DNA of 64,000 bases from Gillisia sp. Hel_I_86 (GTDB lineage Bacteria; Bacteroidota; Bacteroidia; Flavobacteriales; Flavobacteriaceae), in contig NZ_VISE01000001.1 in assembly GCF_007827275.1 (NCBI RefSeq), positions 3,534,001-3,598,000 on the forward strand, read 5' to 3'. Each line of letters begins with the position of its first letter. The first letter of the stretch is position 1. Shown in pieces: positions 26,619 through 36,009 of the stretch. Below the pieces are notes generated by a model, which saw nothing but the letters and a program-made list of their open reading frames with translations, did no database searches and had not been told where the DNA came from. The position numbers and the translations under genes are program-made.

Positions 26619-27401
26619 ATGATCTACAATTTCGATCTTGGTGAAAAAACAATATTGGTTACTGGAGGGTATGGATATCTAGGCAAGGCTATTGCAGAAA
26701 GTTTGTTGTTCCATAATGCTAAGGTAATTGTGTTGGGAAGGAGTATAGAGAAATTTAAAAACGCTTTTAAGGAGAATGAATTTCTTAATAGCACCCTCTT
26801 ATTTCAAAATTGTGACATTTCAAAAACAGAGAGTATTAAGAGTGCTTTTCTTGAAATTTCAAAAAATCATTCCATCTCGGTATTAGTTAATAATGCTTTT
26901 TATTCTTCAGGGCAATCTCCGGAAAAAATGGAAGACAAAGATTGGGAAAATGGAATTGACGGTTCTTTAAATTCTGTTTTTAGAGCAATTAGAGAAATAA
27001 TCCCTTATTTTAAAAGTAGTACTGGTGGAAAAATTATAAACGTATCATCTATGTATGGAGTGGTAGCCCCAGATTTTTCGGTTTATGAAGATTCTCCTAA
27101 CTTTTTAAATCCACCTCATTACGGTGCTGCGAAAGCTGGTGTAATTCAATTAACAAAATACTATGCCTCTTATTTAGGTAAATACAATGTGAATGTAAAT
27201 ACGGTAACTCCTGGTCCTTTTCCTTCAGAATCTGTACAACAAGATGAGCGTTTTGTTAAAGCACTTGCAGATAAAACTTGTTTAAATAGAATAGGAAAAC
27301 CAAATGATTTAGGTGGTATTTTTACCTTCTTGTCTTCAGATGCCGCTAATTTTATCACCGGACAAAATATAGTAGTCGATGGTGGCTGGACCATCAAATA
27401 A
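26619..27401 (+). CDS. Short-chain dehydrogenase/reductase, PtmA-like in context
   Basis: A classical SDR of 260 residues. The cofactor motif is TGGYGYLG (15-22); the NNA strand motif appears as LVNNAFY, catalytic Ser in NVSSM (143-144), and Y168/K172 in HYGAAKAG. The C-terminal block FLSSDAANFITGQNIVVDGG is typical. In Campylobacter, the SDR PtmA belongs to the legionaminic acid locus, and a similar role is inferred here. It sits between the AKR and the NeuB-like fusion with 9 nt spacing, so one operon is likely. Confidence 0.8.
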   Translation: MIYNFDLGEKTILVTGGYGYLGKAIAESLLFHNAKVIVLGRSIEKFKNAFKENEFLNSTLLFQNCDISKTESIKSAFLEISKNHSISVLVNNAFYSSGQSPEKMEDKDWENGIDGSLNSVFRAIREIIPYFKSSTGGKIINVSSMYGVVAPDFSVYEDSPNFLNPPHYGAAKAGVIQLTKYYASYLGKYNVNVNTVTPGPFPSESVQQDERFVKALADKTCLNRIGKPNDLGGIFTFLSSDAANFITGQNIVVDGGWTIK

Positions 27402-27410
27402 ATTAAAAAT

Positions 27411-29189
27411 ATGTCATATACCATTATAGAAGTCGCAAATACTCATGGAGGAAATGCAGAATACTTGAATACACTAATTGATTCCTTTTCTCAATACAAT
27501 GAAAATATAGGTATCAAATTCCAACCCTTACACCCAGATAAATTAGCTACTACTGATTTTGTAGCTTATGAAATTTATAAAAAGTTACATTTTGAAAATG
27601 GACAGTGGAAATCTTTTATTGTTAATGCAAGCAGGACTAAAGATGTTTGGCTTGATTTGTTTGATGATTACGGAGTAGAGGTTTTAGAAGACAATATCCA
27701 ATTGGTACATGGTATCAAACTTCAAGTATCGGTGTTGTTTAATTTTTCATTGGTAGAAAAGCTTTCAGGCTTAGATTTATCAAATCTGAAGCTAATTATC
27801 AACGTTGCTTCGTTGAATGAAGAAGAGATACGATATCATTATGATAAAATCAAAGCATCGTTGAACGTAAAAGAATTACTTATTGAAGTTGGTTTTCAAG
27901 CGTATCCGACAACTATCACTGATTCTGGACTTTCAAAGATACAGGTTGTTAAAGACCTCTTTAATTGTAAAATTGTTTTTGCTGACCACGTTGATGGAAC
28001 TAACGAATTGGCGCTTTGGTTACCTGTTTTAGCTATTGCTTCAGGTGCCGATTGTATCGAAAAGCATGTGATGTTGAGTGATGATTTTAACACAGAATTC
28101 GACTTTTACTCGAGCATAACTCCTAAGAAATTTGACATCCTTATGGAAAGGGTTGCGCTTTACGACAGTTTGATGAAGGAACCTTTTATCAATAATAGAG
28201 AACAAATATATCTAACTAATTCTATTTTAAAACCTATATTAAAGAAGGATAAATATAATGGAAATGGAATTTCTCTAGTTAATGATCTTGAATATAAAAG
28301 ATCCAACAAAAATGGCATAAATGCTATAGAAATTGAGAAATTATTAAATTCATATCATATTTTATCATCAGATATAAAGGCAGGGTCGACCTTAATGAAA
28401 CATGATTTTAAGAAAGCTACCATAGCAGTTGTGATAGCTGCAAGATTGAAATCCTCGCGTTTAAAGGAGAAGGCTCTATTAAAGATAGGCTCTTTGACAA
28501 CGATTGAAAAATGTATTAAAAATGCATGTGCCTTTGAAAATGTGAATAATGTAATACTAGCGACTTCAACTTTAGATAGTGATACCCCTTTAAAAAATTA
28601 TACTTTCAGTGATAAGGTTATATTTCATAGAGGAGATCCTGATGATGTAATTGATAGGTATTTGCAAATTGTGCGTGATTTAAAAATTGATGTGATTATT
28701 AGAGTTACAGGAGATAACCCATTTATTGACAATAGTATATTACAAATTCTTCTTAATTCCCATTTTAAAACAGGAGCAGATTATACTACAGCAAAAGAGG
28801 CTGCTATTGGTACTAATTTAGAAATTATAAATTCTTCTGCATTGGAAGAGGTAAAATCCTATTTCCCTAATGCAGCCTATTCAGAGTATATGACTTGGTA
28901 TTTTACCAATAATGAAAGTTATTTCAATCTGAACTTTGTAAACCTTCCCAATGAACTAATTAGACCTTATAGATTAACATTGGATTATGATTTAGATTTA
29001 GAAATGTTTCGTAAGATTCATGAACATTTGAGCGTAAATAATACCGATTATAATCTTAAGGATGTTTTTACTTTTTTGGATGCCAATAATGAAATAAGTT
29101 CTATAAATTCCCATATCAGCGCAAAATATAAAACTGACCAGTCATTGATTGACACTTTAAATGAAAAAACAAAAATCAAGACCTTGTAA
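27411..29189 (+). CDS. Fusion of a NeuB-like synthase domain and an SpsF-like cytidylyltransferase domain
   Basis: A 592-residue two-part protein. Residues 1 to about 270 form a NeuB-type TIM barrel: IIEVANTHGGNAEYL, IGIKFQPLHPDKL, GFQAYPTTITD, VFADHVDG and GADCIEKHVML, all typical of sialic, legionaminic and pseudaminic acid synthases. A linker and small domain follow (about 270-335; SAF-like region possible). Residues about 340 to 560 match the CTP_transf_3/SpsF family: VVIAARLKSSRLKEKALL, FHRGDPDDVIDRYL, VIIRVTGDNPFID and RLTLDYDLDLEMF. It may both make and CMP-activate a nonulosonic acid. A second, complete PseI synthase lies at 30648, so this barrel may do a different job. Confidence 0.8.
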   Translation: MSYTIIEVANTHGGNAEYLNTLIDSFSQYNENIGIKFQPLHPDKLATTDFVAYEIYKKLHFENGQWKSFIVNASRTKDVWLDLFDDYGVEVLEDNIQLVHGIKLQVSVLFNFSLVEKLSGLDLSNLKLIINVASLNEEEIRYHYDKIKASLNVKELLIEVGFQAYPTTITDSGLSKIQVVKDLFNCKIVFADHVDGTNELALWLPVLAIASGADCIEKHVMLSDDFNTEFDFYSSITPKKFDILMERVALYDSLMKEPFINNREQIYLTNSILKPILKKDKYNGNGISLVNDLEYKRSNKNGINAIEIEKLLNSYHILSSDIKAGSTLMKHDFKKATIAVVIAARLKSSRLKEKALLKIGSLTTIEKCIKNACAFENVNNVILATSTLDSDTPLKNYTFSDKVIFHRGDPDDVIDRYLQIVRDLKIDVIIRVTGDNPFIDNSILQILLNSHFKTGADYTTAKEAAIGTNLEIINSSALEEVKSYFPNAAYSEYMTWYFTNNESYFNLNFVNLPNELIRPYRLTLDYDLDLEMFRKIHEHLSVNNTDYNLKDVFTFLDANNEISSINSHISAKYKTDQSLIDTLNEKTKIKTL

Positions 29190-29190
29190 T

Positions 29191-29643
29191 ATGATAACAG
29201 ACAGAATAGAAAATATTGATAAATATACATTGTTGTTTTCAGGAGTATCTCGATTAATAAAAATATTGGAATCGAAGCAATTATCTGATATCAATAGTAA
29301 AGAATCTATAGATGGCATTGACCTGATTCCCATCTTTAGTGATTCTGTTTCAGCAATTTTTGACGAAAGTGTTTTAGAAGCCCACAAAATTTTTATGGAT
29401 ATTCACATTACCTTGGAAGGAACGGATATTATTGCGTATGCTGATTTAAAAAATGAAGCTACTATTTTTCAAGAATACGATGAAACCAATGATTATTTAC
29501 TGGCAAAATCAGGTGAAATAAAAACACTAACAGTGCCGAAGGGTTATTTTTGTATAATCCCAAACACTTTTGCTCATATGGCTCTTTATAAGAATCATAG
29601 CAAAGTAAAAAAAATGGTAGTTAAAATGCCCGTTGATTTTTAA
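29191..29643 (+). CDS. YhcH/YjgK/YiaL-family protein (DUF386)
   Basis: The frame opens at 29161, but the ATG at 29191 lies 1 nt after the previous stop and gives the usual family start, MITDRIENIDKY. Conserved parts are EAHKIFMDIHITLEG, with the His and Asp of the metal site, YDETNDY, FCIIPNTFAHMALY with a second His, and the closing VKKMVVKMP. The family is a beta-sandwich with a cupin-like metal site; YhcH lies in the sialic acid operon of E. coli and an epimerase/mutarotase role has been proposed. Here it lies between nonulosonate genes, so a sugar-ring or isomer conversion is an inference. Confidence 0.8.
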   Translation: MITDRIENIDKYTLLFSGVSRLIKILESKQLSDINSKESIDGIDLIPIFSDSVSAIFDESVLEAHKIFMDIHITLEGTDIIAYADLKNEATIFQEYDETNDYLLAKSGEIKTLTVPKGYFCIIPNTFAHMALYKNHSKVKKMVVKMPVDF

Positions 29644-29646
29644 ACG

Positions 29647-30651
29647 ATGAATTATTATAAAGTCCTCAATAAACAAGTTTATACATTTGGAAAGTATTCT
29701 ATAGTGCCACTTAGGACAGAAGATCGCTATGAGATTATGAAATGGCGCAATGAACAGATGTACCATTTAAGACAAAATGAACCTTTAACCAAAGAAAAAC
29801 AAGATAGTTATTTTGATGTTGTAATTTCAAAACTCTTTGAGACAGATAAACCAGATCAAATTTTGTTTTCTTATTTAGAAGGAAAAAAATGTATTGGTTA
29901 TGGTGGCTTGGTACATATCAACTGGGTAGATAAACATGCGGAGATTTCTTTTATAATGGATACTGAATTAGAAAAGGAATATTTTGATACCCATTGGAGT
30001 AATCTTTTAAATTTGATTGAACAAGTTGCGACAAAACTTAAATTACATAAGATTTTTACCTATGCCTATGACTTAAGACCTCATTTATATTCGGTATTGG
30101 AAAACAATAACTACAGGAGGGAAGCAGTTCTGAATGAGCATTGTTTTTTTGAAGATAAATATCTTGATGTAATTATCCACTCCAAAATGCTTAGAAACTG
30201 TATTTTAAGGAAGGCTACTAAGACCGATGTTGATATAACTTTTCGATGGGTGAATGACCCTGAAATAAGAAGCTTTTCGTATAATCAAAATAAAGTTTCC
30301 CAAAAAAATCATACTCAGTGGTTTTATTCAAAATTGCATGATACCAATTGTGAATATTATATATTGGAAAATCATGGCACAGCTACAGGTTCATTGCGTT
30401 TTGATTTTAATGATAGGAACGAGGCAAAAATAAGTTATTTGATAGATTCCAAATTTAAAGGGAAAGGCTTAGGTACAACAATTTTAAAGAAAGGTATAAT
30501 CTCAATCAAAAATGATAGACCTGATATAAAAAGCGTTTTTGGCTATGTATTAGAGGGAAATAAAGCTTCAATTCGAATCTTCGAGAAGTTAAAATTTGAC
30601 CTTATAGAGAGAAATGACTCGGAATTTAAATATGAAAAAGAAATAAAATGA
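29647..30651 (+). CDS. Tandem GNAT acyltransferase, candidate PseH function
   Basis: A 334-residue protein with two GNAT-like halves. The first (about 15-180) reads IVPLRTEDRYEIMKWRNEQ; the second (about 185-334) reads LRKATKTDVDITFRWVNDPEIR and has the acyl-CoA loop KFKGKGLGTTIL and the terminal NKASIRIFEKLKF. Both begin like the RimJ/RimL-type enzymes that also include PseH, which acetylates the C4 amine of the PseC product. The protein overlaps pseI by 4 nt, so it belongs to the same operon. The first half lacks a clear Gly-rich loop and may be inactive or structural. Confidence 0.7.
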   Translation: MNYYKVLNKQVYTFGKYSIVPLRTEDRYEIMKWRNEQMYHLRQNEPLTKEKQDSYFDVVISKLFETDKPDQILFSYLEGKKCIGYGGLVHINWVDKHAEISFIMDTELEKEYFDTHWSNLLNLIEQVATKLKLHKIFTYAYDLRPHLYSVLENNNYRREAVLNEHCFFEDKYLDVIIHSKMLRNCILRKATKTDVDITFRWVNDPEIRSFSYNQNKVSQKNHTQWFYSKLHDTNCEYYILENHGTATGSLRFDFNDRNEAKISYLIDSKFKGKGLGTTILKKGIISIKNDRPDIKSVFGYVLEGNKASIRIFEKLKFDLIERNDSEFKYEKEIK

Positions 30652-31673
30652 AAATAGGAAATTATAATATAAATAATGATTCACCAGTATTTATTATCGC
30701 AGAATTATCTGCAAACCATAACGGGAGTTTAGAAACAGCATTAAAAACTGTAGAAGCAGCTAAAAGGGCAGGGGCAGATTGTATTAAGCTACAAACCTAT
30801 ACAGCTGATACTATAACAATAGATAGTGACAAAGAAGACTTTAAGATAAAAGGAACCATTTGGGAAGGGAAAAATTTATACAATTTATATCAAGAGGCCT
30901 ATACGCCTTGGGAATGGCATAAGGAAATAATGGAAGCCGCTAAGAAAGAGGGTTTATTGTGTTTTTCATCTCCCTTTGATAAAACGGCGGTAGATTTTTT
31001 GGAAGGTTTAGACGTTCCAGCTTATAAAATAGCCTCTTTCGAAATTACCGATATTCCTTTAATAGAATATACTGCCTCAAAAGGGAAACCTATAATAATT
31101 TCTACAGGAATTGCCGAGAAAGAGGACATTGAACTGGCTTTAGACGCTTGTATAAGAATGGGGAATAAGGATATTGCATTGTTGAAATGTACCTCCTCGT
31201 ATCCTGCACCCATAGAAGAAGCCAATATGGTCATGGTAAAGGACTTGGCAGATCGTTACGGAGTAATCTCCGGACTGTCGGACCATACTATGGGAAGTAC
31301 CGTGCCTGTGGTTGCAACCTGTTTTGGGGCCAAGATTATTGAAAAACATTTTATTCTAGATAAATCTATTGGAGGTCCTGACGCTTCATTTTCTATGGAT
31401 GAAAAAGAATTTACAGATATGGTAACAGCGGTTAGAGAGGCAGAAAAGGCCATGGGAAAAGTGGATTATTCCCTTACCGAAAAACAAAAAAAAGGGAGAG
31501 ATTTTAGCCGATCACTTTATGTAGTAGAAGACATTAAAATGGGAGAAGTGATTACTAAAAAAAATGTAAGGAGTATTAGACCGGGCTTCGGGATGCATCC
31601 TAAGTATTTAAAAGACTTTCTGGGAGAAAAGGCAGATAAGAACTGGATAAAGGGTGATCGATTTACTAAATAA
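30648..31673 (+). CDS. pseI: Pseudaminic acid synthase
   Basis: A 341-residue NeuB-family enzyme. It has FIIAELSANHNGSLETAL, ADCIKLQTYTADTITID, AYKIASFEITDIPLIEY, LKCTSSYPAPIEEANM, GLSDHTMG and IIEKHFILDKSIGGPDASFSM, then a C-terminal SAF domain with RSLYVVEDIKMGE and the PseI-type ending RSIRPGFGMHPKYL. It condenses the dephosphorylated 6-deoxy sugar with phosphoenolpyruvate to give pseudaminic acid. Pathway steps PseB, PseC and PseI are present, but no PseG (UDP-sugar hydrolase) or canonical PseF was found in the window. Confidence 0.92.
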   Translation: MKIGNYNINNDSPVFIIAELSANHNGSLETALKTVEAAKRAGADCIKLQTYTADTITIDSDKEDFKIKGTIWEGKNLYNLYQEAYTPWEWHKEIMEAAKKEGLLCFSSPFDKTAVDFLEGLDVPAYKIASFEITDIPLIEYTASKGKPIIISTGIAEKEDIELALDACIRMGNKDIALLKCTSSYPAPIEEANMVMVKDLADRYGVISGLSDHTMGSTVPVVATCFGAKIIEKHFILDKSIGGPDASFSMDEKEFTDMVTAVREAEKAMGKVDYSLTEKQKKGRDFSRSLYVVEDIKMGEVITKKNVRSIRPGFGMHPKYLKDFLGEKADKNWIKGDRFTK

Positions 31674-31699
31674 TTTATTTACTTACTTGCAATGAATCT

Positions 31700-32815
31700 A
31701 TGATAGATGAAAATTTTATAAGCACTGCATATAGCACAATGGAAAGAGGTTTTCCTGAAATCCGTAAAAGGAAAAGGCAAATGGCGGGTCGCTCTCTATT
31801 AAAAATTTTTCTACGAATATTTTTTGTTAAACCGGAAGAGACCCACGAGAAAATATTTTTGCTGCACCCCAAACCGGAAATTCAAAAAATATTTACAGAT
31901 GCTATAAAACTGGATATAAATAATTCAGCATTTTTAAAGAAAGCCTTATTTTATCTTCAGCTTGGGTATATATCTCCAAATGATAGAATTCGTGTTTGGG
32001 CAGCAAAGAGGGGTTATAATTATTTGCAATACTATTTTAGGCCGTCAAATATTACAATCTTAAACTGTGGCCCTTCCATATTAAGTCCGTTTTTGGCAAA
32101 ATTATGTGAAGATAAGAATGATGATAGTAAGTATTATATTATTCAACATGGTTTATATCAACTTAATAATATGCCTTATGAATTTGAATTCAGTATAAAG
32201 GCCAGCAGATCTGTTGTATGGAGTAGCCTGCTTGCCCAAAATTATATTGCTTTAGGGATTGCTTCTGAAAAAATTCATGTGCTGCCCACCTATTTATTCA
32301 GGGAAATAAAAGAGCTGAATAGATCTAATAAAGTTTTAATTATTGGTGAATCGTTAAATAAAATTAACACTGAATTTGATGTGGAATATCAGGAAAAATT
32401 ACTGGAAGTTATAAATTATTTAAAGTTGAATTCAAAGTACAATGATTTTCATTTTAAAAAGCATCCACGTGCTTTATCATCTCCTGAATTAGATACTGCT
32501 TTAGAAAATAATTCTGTAAAACTCACGGATAAAATTAATTTAAACAATTACGGCTTGGTAATTGGTGCCATTTCCACTTTAATGATTGAAGCCATGGCTG
32601 AAGGCTGTCGCGTGTTACAAATTTCCCTGGAGAATTGTCAATCTTTAAACGTGGGGGATTATTCTTTACATACTAGCGCTGAGAATTTACAGGATATTAG
32701 AGAAGTAAGCAAAAAAATAGGCAGTTTGGACAATTTAGAATATAATTTTATAAACAGAGAATTTTTACGAGTGGATAATAATTTTGAAGATTACTATAAA
32801 CAATTATTAGAGTAA
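31700..32815 (+). CDS. Putative GT-B glycosyltransferase, candidate nonulosonate transferase
   Basis: A 371-residue protein that I cannot place by full-length resemblance. Two short motifs are suggestive: KKHPRAL near residue 254 and GAISTLMIEAMAEGCRV near 291. An HP motif followed by an S-S/T motif is shared by bacterial sialyltransferase families GT38, GT52 and GT80, which use CMP-sugars. It directly follows pseI with 26 nt spacing, where a transferase for the CMP-nonulosonate would be expected. The N-terminal 60 residues are basic with a short hydrophobic stretch (SLLKIFLRIFFV). This assignment is inference from motifs and context. Confidence 0.5.
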   Translation: MIDENFISTAYSTMERGFPEIRKRKRQMAGRSLLKIFLRIFFVKPEETHEKIFLLHPKPEIQKIFTDAIKLDINNSAFLKKALFYLQLGYISPNDRIRVWAAKRGYNYLQYYFRPSNITILNCGPSILSPFLAKLCEDKNDDSKYYIIQHGLYQLNNMPYEFEFSIKASRSVVWSSLLAQNYIALGIASEKIHVLPTYLFREIKELNRSNKVLIIGESLNKINTEFDVEYQEKLLEVINYLKLNSKYNDFHFKKHPRALSSPELDTALENNSVKLTDKINLNNYGLVIGAISTLMIEAMAEGCRVLQISLENCQSLNVGDYSLHTSAENLQDIREVSKKIGSLDNLEYNFINREFLRVDNNFEDYYKQLLE

Positions 32816-32824
32816 TAAATTTAT

Positions 32825-33042
32825 TAAGGACATCCAATAATTGGGGATAGGATACTAAATGAGCCAGACGCCGTAGTGTTAGGGAAGATAAGGATTGGTA
32901 ATGACGCATTAAGGTATCTCCAATTATTGTAAATATTTATTTGCAGCGTAAAGAAGTGGTATTGAGGAATTCTGCTAAAATTATAAGTGATTGGGAAAGT
33001 GCTGGTTCCTTGAAAAAGTTTCTTTTAAACCCTTCTTTCTAA
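32825..33042 (+). pseudogene. Decayed C-terminus of a serine acetyltransferase-like gene
   Basis: Fragments in shifting frames read PIIGDRI, AVVLGKIRIGNDA and, near the end, AKIISDWESAGSLKKFLLNP before a stop at 33040-33042. These fit the hexapeptide coil and tail of CysE-like acetyltransferases in polysaccharide loci. No full frame is left. A second such remnant is found at 36010-36541. Confidence 0.5.
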
Positions 33043-33084
33043 AGTTAGATTTTTTTTTTCAGTTAATAAAACGATTATTCTTTT

Positions 33085-34527
33085 ATGCCCAATTTAAAAT
33101 CGCAGGCTGTATTCGGGTTAGTCTGGACATTTGCCCAGCAGTTTGGTACTCAACTAGTTAGTTTTATTGTCTCTATTTTTCTTGCACGACTTCTTTTGCC
33201 AGAGCAGTTTGGGCTTATTGGGATGATCGCTGTTTTTATACATGTAGGCGATGCTCTCCTAAAATCTGGTCTTACCCAATCCCTAATTAGAAATACAGAT
33301 ATTGAGCAGGATGATTATGCAACGGTGTTTTATTATAATCTTGGTGCAAGTATTATTCTCTATTTTGTTGCCTATTTTTCGGCACCTTTAATTGCTAATT
33401 TTTATGAGGAACCGGTTTTAACACCTTTGGTCCAGCTTTATTGTTTGGTTTTTATAATATCTGCTTTTACTGCTGTACAGCAAACACGGATGACCATCGA
33501 GATGGATTTTAAGAAACAAACCATCATTTCAATTCCATCTATTATTATTGGAGGTATAACTGGAATCGTTTTGGCTATTAATGGATTTGGAGTTTGGAGT
33601 TTAGTATGGAATCAATTGGTTACAGCAGTAATAAGAAGTATTCAGTTTTGGATCTATTCTGATTGGAAACCTACTTGGGAGTTTAATGTAAAAAAATTCA
33701 AAGTACATTTTAATTTTGGCTACAAGATTACACTTTCTACTCTTATCCAACGCATTTTTGCTAATTTGTATATTCTGGTAATCGGTAAATTTTTTAGCGC
33801 TGCCCAGGTAGGATTTTATACCAGAGCAGAAACAATGAAAAACCTTCCTGTAACTAATCTAACCATGGCTTTAGAAAAAGTTACCTTTCCGCTTTTTTCT
33901 AAAATTCAAAATGATACAGAGAAATTAAAAAGGGTGTATCGAAAAGTCATTATGATGGTGATATTTGTTATTGCCCCCTTTATGCTTTCACTTGGGGTTC
34001 TGGCTGAACCAATATTTCGGATTTTATTTACTGAGAAATGGTTGCCAGCAGTGCCATACTTTCAAATCTTATGTATTTCAGGTATTTTTTATCCTCTGCA
34101 TATTTACAATTCCAATGTGTTTATGGTGAAAGGGCGAACTGATATCTTTTTACGGTTGACTATTGTTAAACAGGTGTTATTAGTTTTGGGTGTAATTGTG
34201 GGACTCCAATTTGGAGTCTTGGGTTTAATGTGGTCTCAAGTTGTAGTTTCAATTGTTTCGTTCTTTATTATTGGTCATTACACAAGTAAAATGATAAATT
34301 ATTCTGCTTGGGCTCAGATTTTAGATATTTTGCCAATGTTGGGTGTTTCAATTTTTGTAGCCGCTTGCATGTATTTTTTAGACTTATATATCAACAAAGC
34401 TTCAGATATTGTCCGGATTTTAACTGGAGCATTAATGAGTATAGTCTTTTATTTAGGTTTAAGCTATTTATTTAATTTTAAAACTCTTATGGACTTCAAA
34501 GATTTAATTCCCGCGAAAAAGCGATAA
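33085..34527 (+). CDS. wzx: MOP-family polysaccharide flippase (Wzx)
   Basis: A 480-residue protein with about 12-14 hydrophobic segments. The opening AVFGLVWTFAQQFGTQLVSFIVSIFLARLLLP and the loop EQFGLIGMIAVF are characteristic of the RfbX/WzxC group. It should flip undecaprenyl-linked repeat units over the inner membrane for Wzy-type polymerisation. It is followed by glycosyltransferase genes and, further on, by two Wzy-like candidates (41517 and 44271). It is the second exporter in the locus besides the ABC transporter at 11128. Confidence 0.85.
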   Translation: MPNLKSQAVFGLVWTFAQQFGTQLVSFIVSIFLARLLLPEQFGLIGMIAVFIHVGDALLKSGLTQSLIRNTDIEQDDYATVFYYNLGASIILYFVAYFSAPLIANFYEEPVLTPLVQLYCLVFIISAFTAVQQTRMTIEMDFKKQTIISIPSIIIGGITGIVLAINGFGVWSLVWNQLVTAVIRSIQFWIYSDWKPTWEFNVKKFKVHFNFGYKITLSTLIQRIFANLYILVIGKFFSAAQVGFYTRAETMKNLPVTNLTMALEKVTFPLFSKIQNDTEKLKRVYRKVIMMVIFVIAPFMLSLGVLAEPIFRILFTEKWLPAVPYFQILCISGIFYPLHIYNSNVFMVKGRTDIFLRLTIVKQVLLVLGVIVGLQFGVLGLMWSQVVVSIVSFFIIGHYTSKMINYSAWAQILDILPMLGVSIFVAACMYFLDLYINKASDIVRILTGALMSIVFYLGLSYLFNFKTLMDFKDLIPAKKR

Positions 34528-34738
34528 TATATAGCCAGGTATTTATCTTTGATCAAACAATGACTTGTTGTAATTATATCACTTATTCTAAATCCAATTG
34601 ATTTTTTATTATAAACGGAAAGTGCCTTGATTTGATACCCAAAAATTAGTATTTTTATCATTTCATAAAAATCGCCAAATAAATTCAATTTGAAAAGGAA
34701 TATTAATTCTTTACATGTAATAGTCTATTATACTATTT

Positions 34739-35992
34739 GTGATAGGATTCATTTTGAGGAACAACTTCTTTACCTTAAAAAACCATTCAATTATTTCAAT
34801 TGAGCAACCACATCTGGAAATAAAACAAAATAAAATAAGGGAATTGGATAAGAAAATTAAAGTTTTATTTATAATTGACACTTTAGAAACTGGTGGAGCT
34901 GAAAAAAGTCTAGTAAAAATAGCAATCAATTTTAAGAATGTCACACCAGTATTTCTCCAAATTTATCAAGGTTCAACACTTAGTAGTATATTGTTGGCGA
35001 ACGGAATACAAGTCACTAATTTAGATATTGTTCCAGGATATCACTTTAAAAGGATAATAAAACTTTTAATTCCAATTGTAGAGGAGATAAATCCGGATAT
35101 TATACACACGACTCTTTTTAAATCGGATATTATAGGAAGAAAATTAAAAAGGCACTTTAATGTACCTTTAGTAAACAGCTTAGTGAATAATTCATATATA
35201 AAACAACGATATACAAATTTGAACTATTATGGTAAACTAAAACTTTATTTATTTCAACTTTATGACAGGTTTACTTGTAGAGATGTCGATTTATTTATAT
35301 CCAACTCCAAAGCGATTCAAGCTACTAATGCATCAGCACTAAAAATTCCGTTAAATAAAATTCAAGTAATTCATCGTGGAAGAGATATTAACGAATTTAA
35401 ACAAATTGGAATCAATAAAATTCAGGAATTAAAAGATGAAATTGGGATTGCTAATAAAACAATCCTTCTAAATGTAAGTCGGTTATTAGCCAGGAAAGGG
35501 CAGCTAGATTTATTAAAGGCATTTAAAACAGTTAGTAAAACTTATCCAAATCTGGTCTTATTGATTGCAGGAGAGGGACAATATAGAGATATTTTGGAAA
35601 ATTTCATTTCTAAAAACAACCTTCAAAATAAAATAAAATTACTGGGAAGCAGGAATGATATACCTTCACTACTAGAAATTTCAGATATATTTGTTTTCCC
35701 CAGTTGGTATGAGGGGTTACCTGGAGCCTTAATTGAAGCTATGATGGCAGAAACCCCTATAGTAGCTTCAAACATTCCTGAAAATTTAGAATGTTTGGCT
35801 TATGATGAAGCAGTAATTTTTAGAAAAGGAAATATTGAGGATTTAACAGAAAAATTAATTTGGGCCCTACAAAATGGAAAGGAGATGAAAGAAATAGCCC
35901 AAAAGGCTCGAGAATCTGCAATCCACAAATTTGAAATTTCTCAAATTTCTGATCAATATGAAAAAGTTTATCAGGATTTAATTAATAAATAG
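34739..35992 (+). CDS. Family 4 glycosyltransferase
   Basis: GTG start, 417 residues. The conserved core begins only at KVLFIIDTLETGGAEKSLVKIA (about residue 41), so 40 residues come before it; no ATG is available nearby. The C-terminal GT1/GT4 domain has NVSRLLARKGQLDLLKAF, LIAGEGQYRDIL, LLGSRNDIPSLLEISDIFVFPS and EGLPGALIEAMMAETPIVAS, which carries the E-x7-E nucleotide-sugar site. It should be a GT-B retaining enzyme in the cytoplasm. Donor and acceptor are unknown. Confidence 0.85.
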   Translation: MIGFILRNNFFTLKNHSIISIEQPHLEIKQNKIRELDKKIKVLFIIDTLETGGAEKSLVKIAINFKNVTPVFLQIYQGSTLSSILLANGIQVTNLDIVPGYHFKRIIKLLIPIVEEINPDIIHTTLFKSDIIGRKLKRHFNVPLVNSLVNNSYIKQRYTNLNYYGKLKLYLFQLYDRFTCRDVDLFISNSKAIQATNASALKIPLNKIQVIHRGRDINEFKQIGINKIQELKDEIGIANKTILLNVSRLLARKGQLDLLKAFKTVSKTYPNLVLLIAGEGQYRDILENFISKNNLQNKIKLLGSRNDIPSLLEISDIFVFPSWYEGLPGALIEAMMAETPIVASNIPENLECLAYDEAVIFRKGNIEDLTEKLIWALQNGKEMKEIAQKARESAIHKFEISQISDQYEKVYQDLINK

Positions 35993-36009
35993 TTATTTAT
36001 AATTTTATT

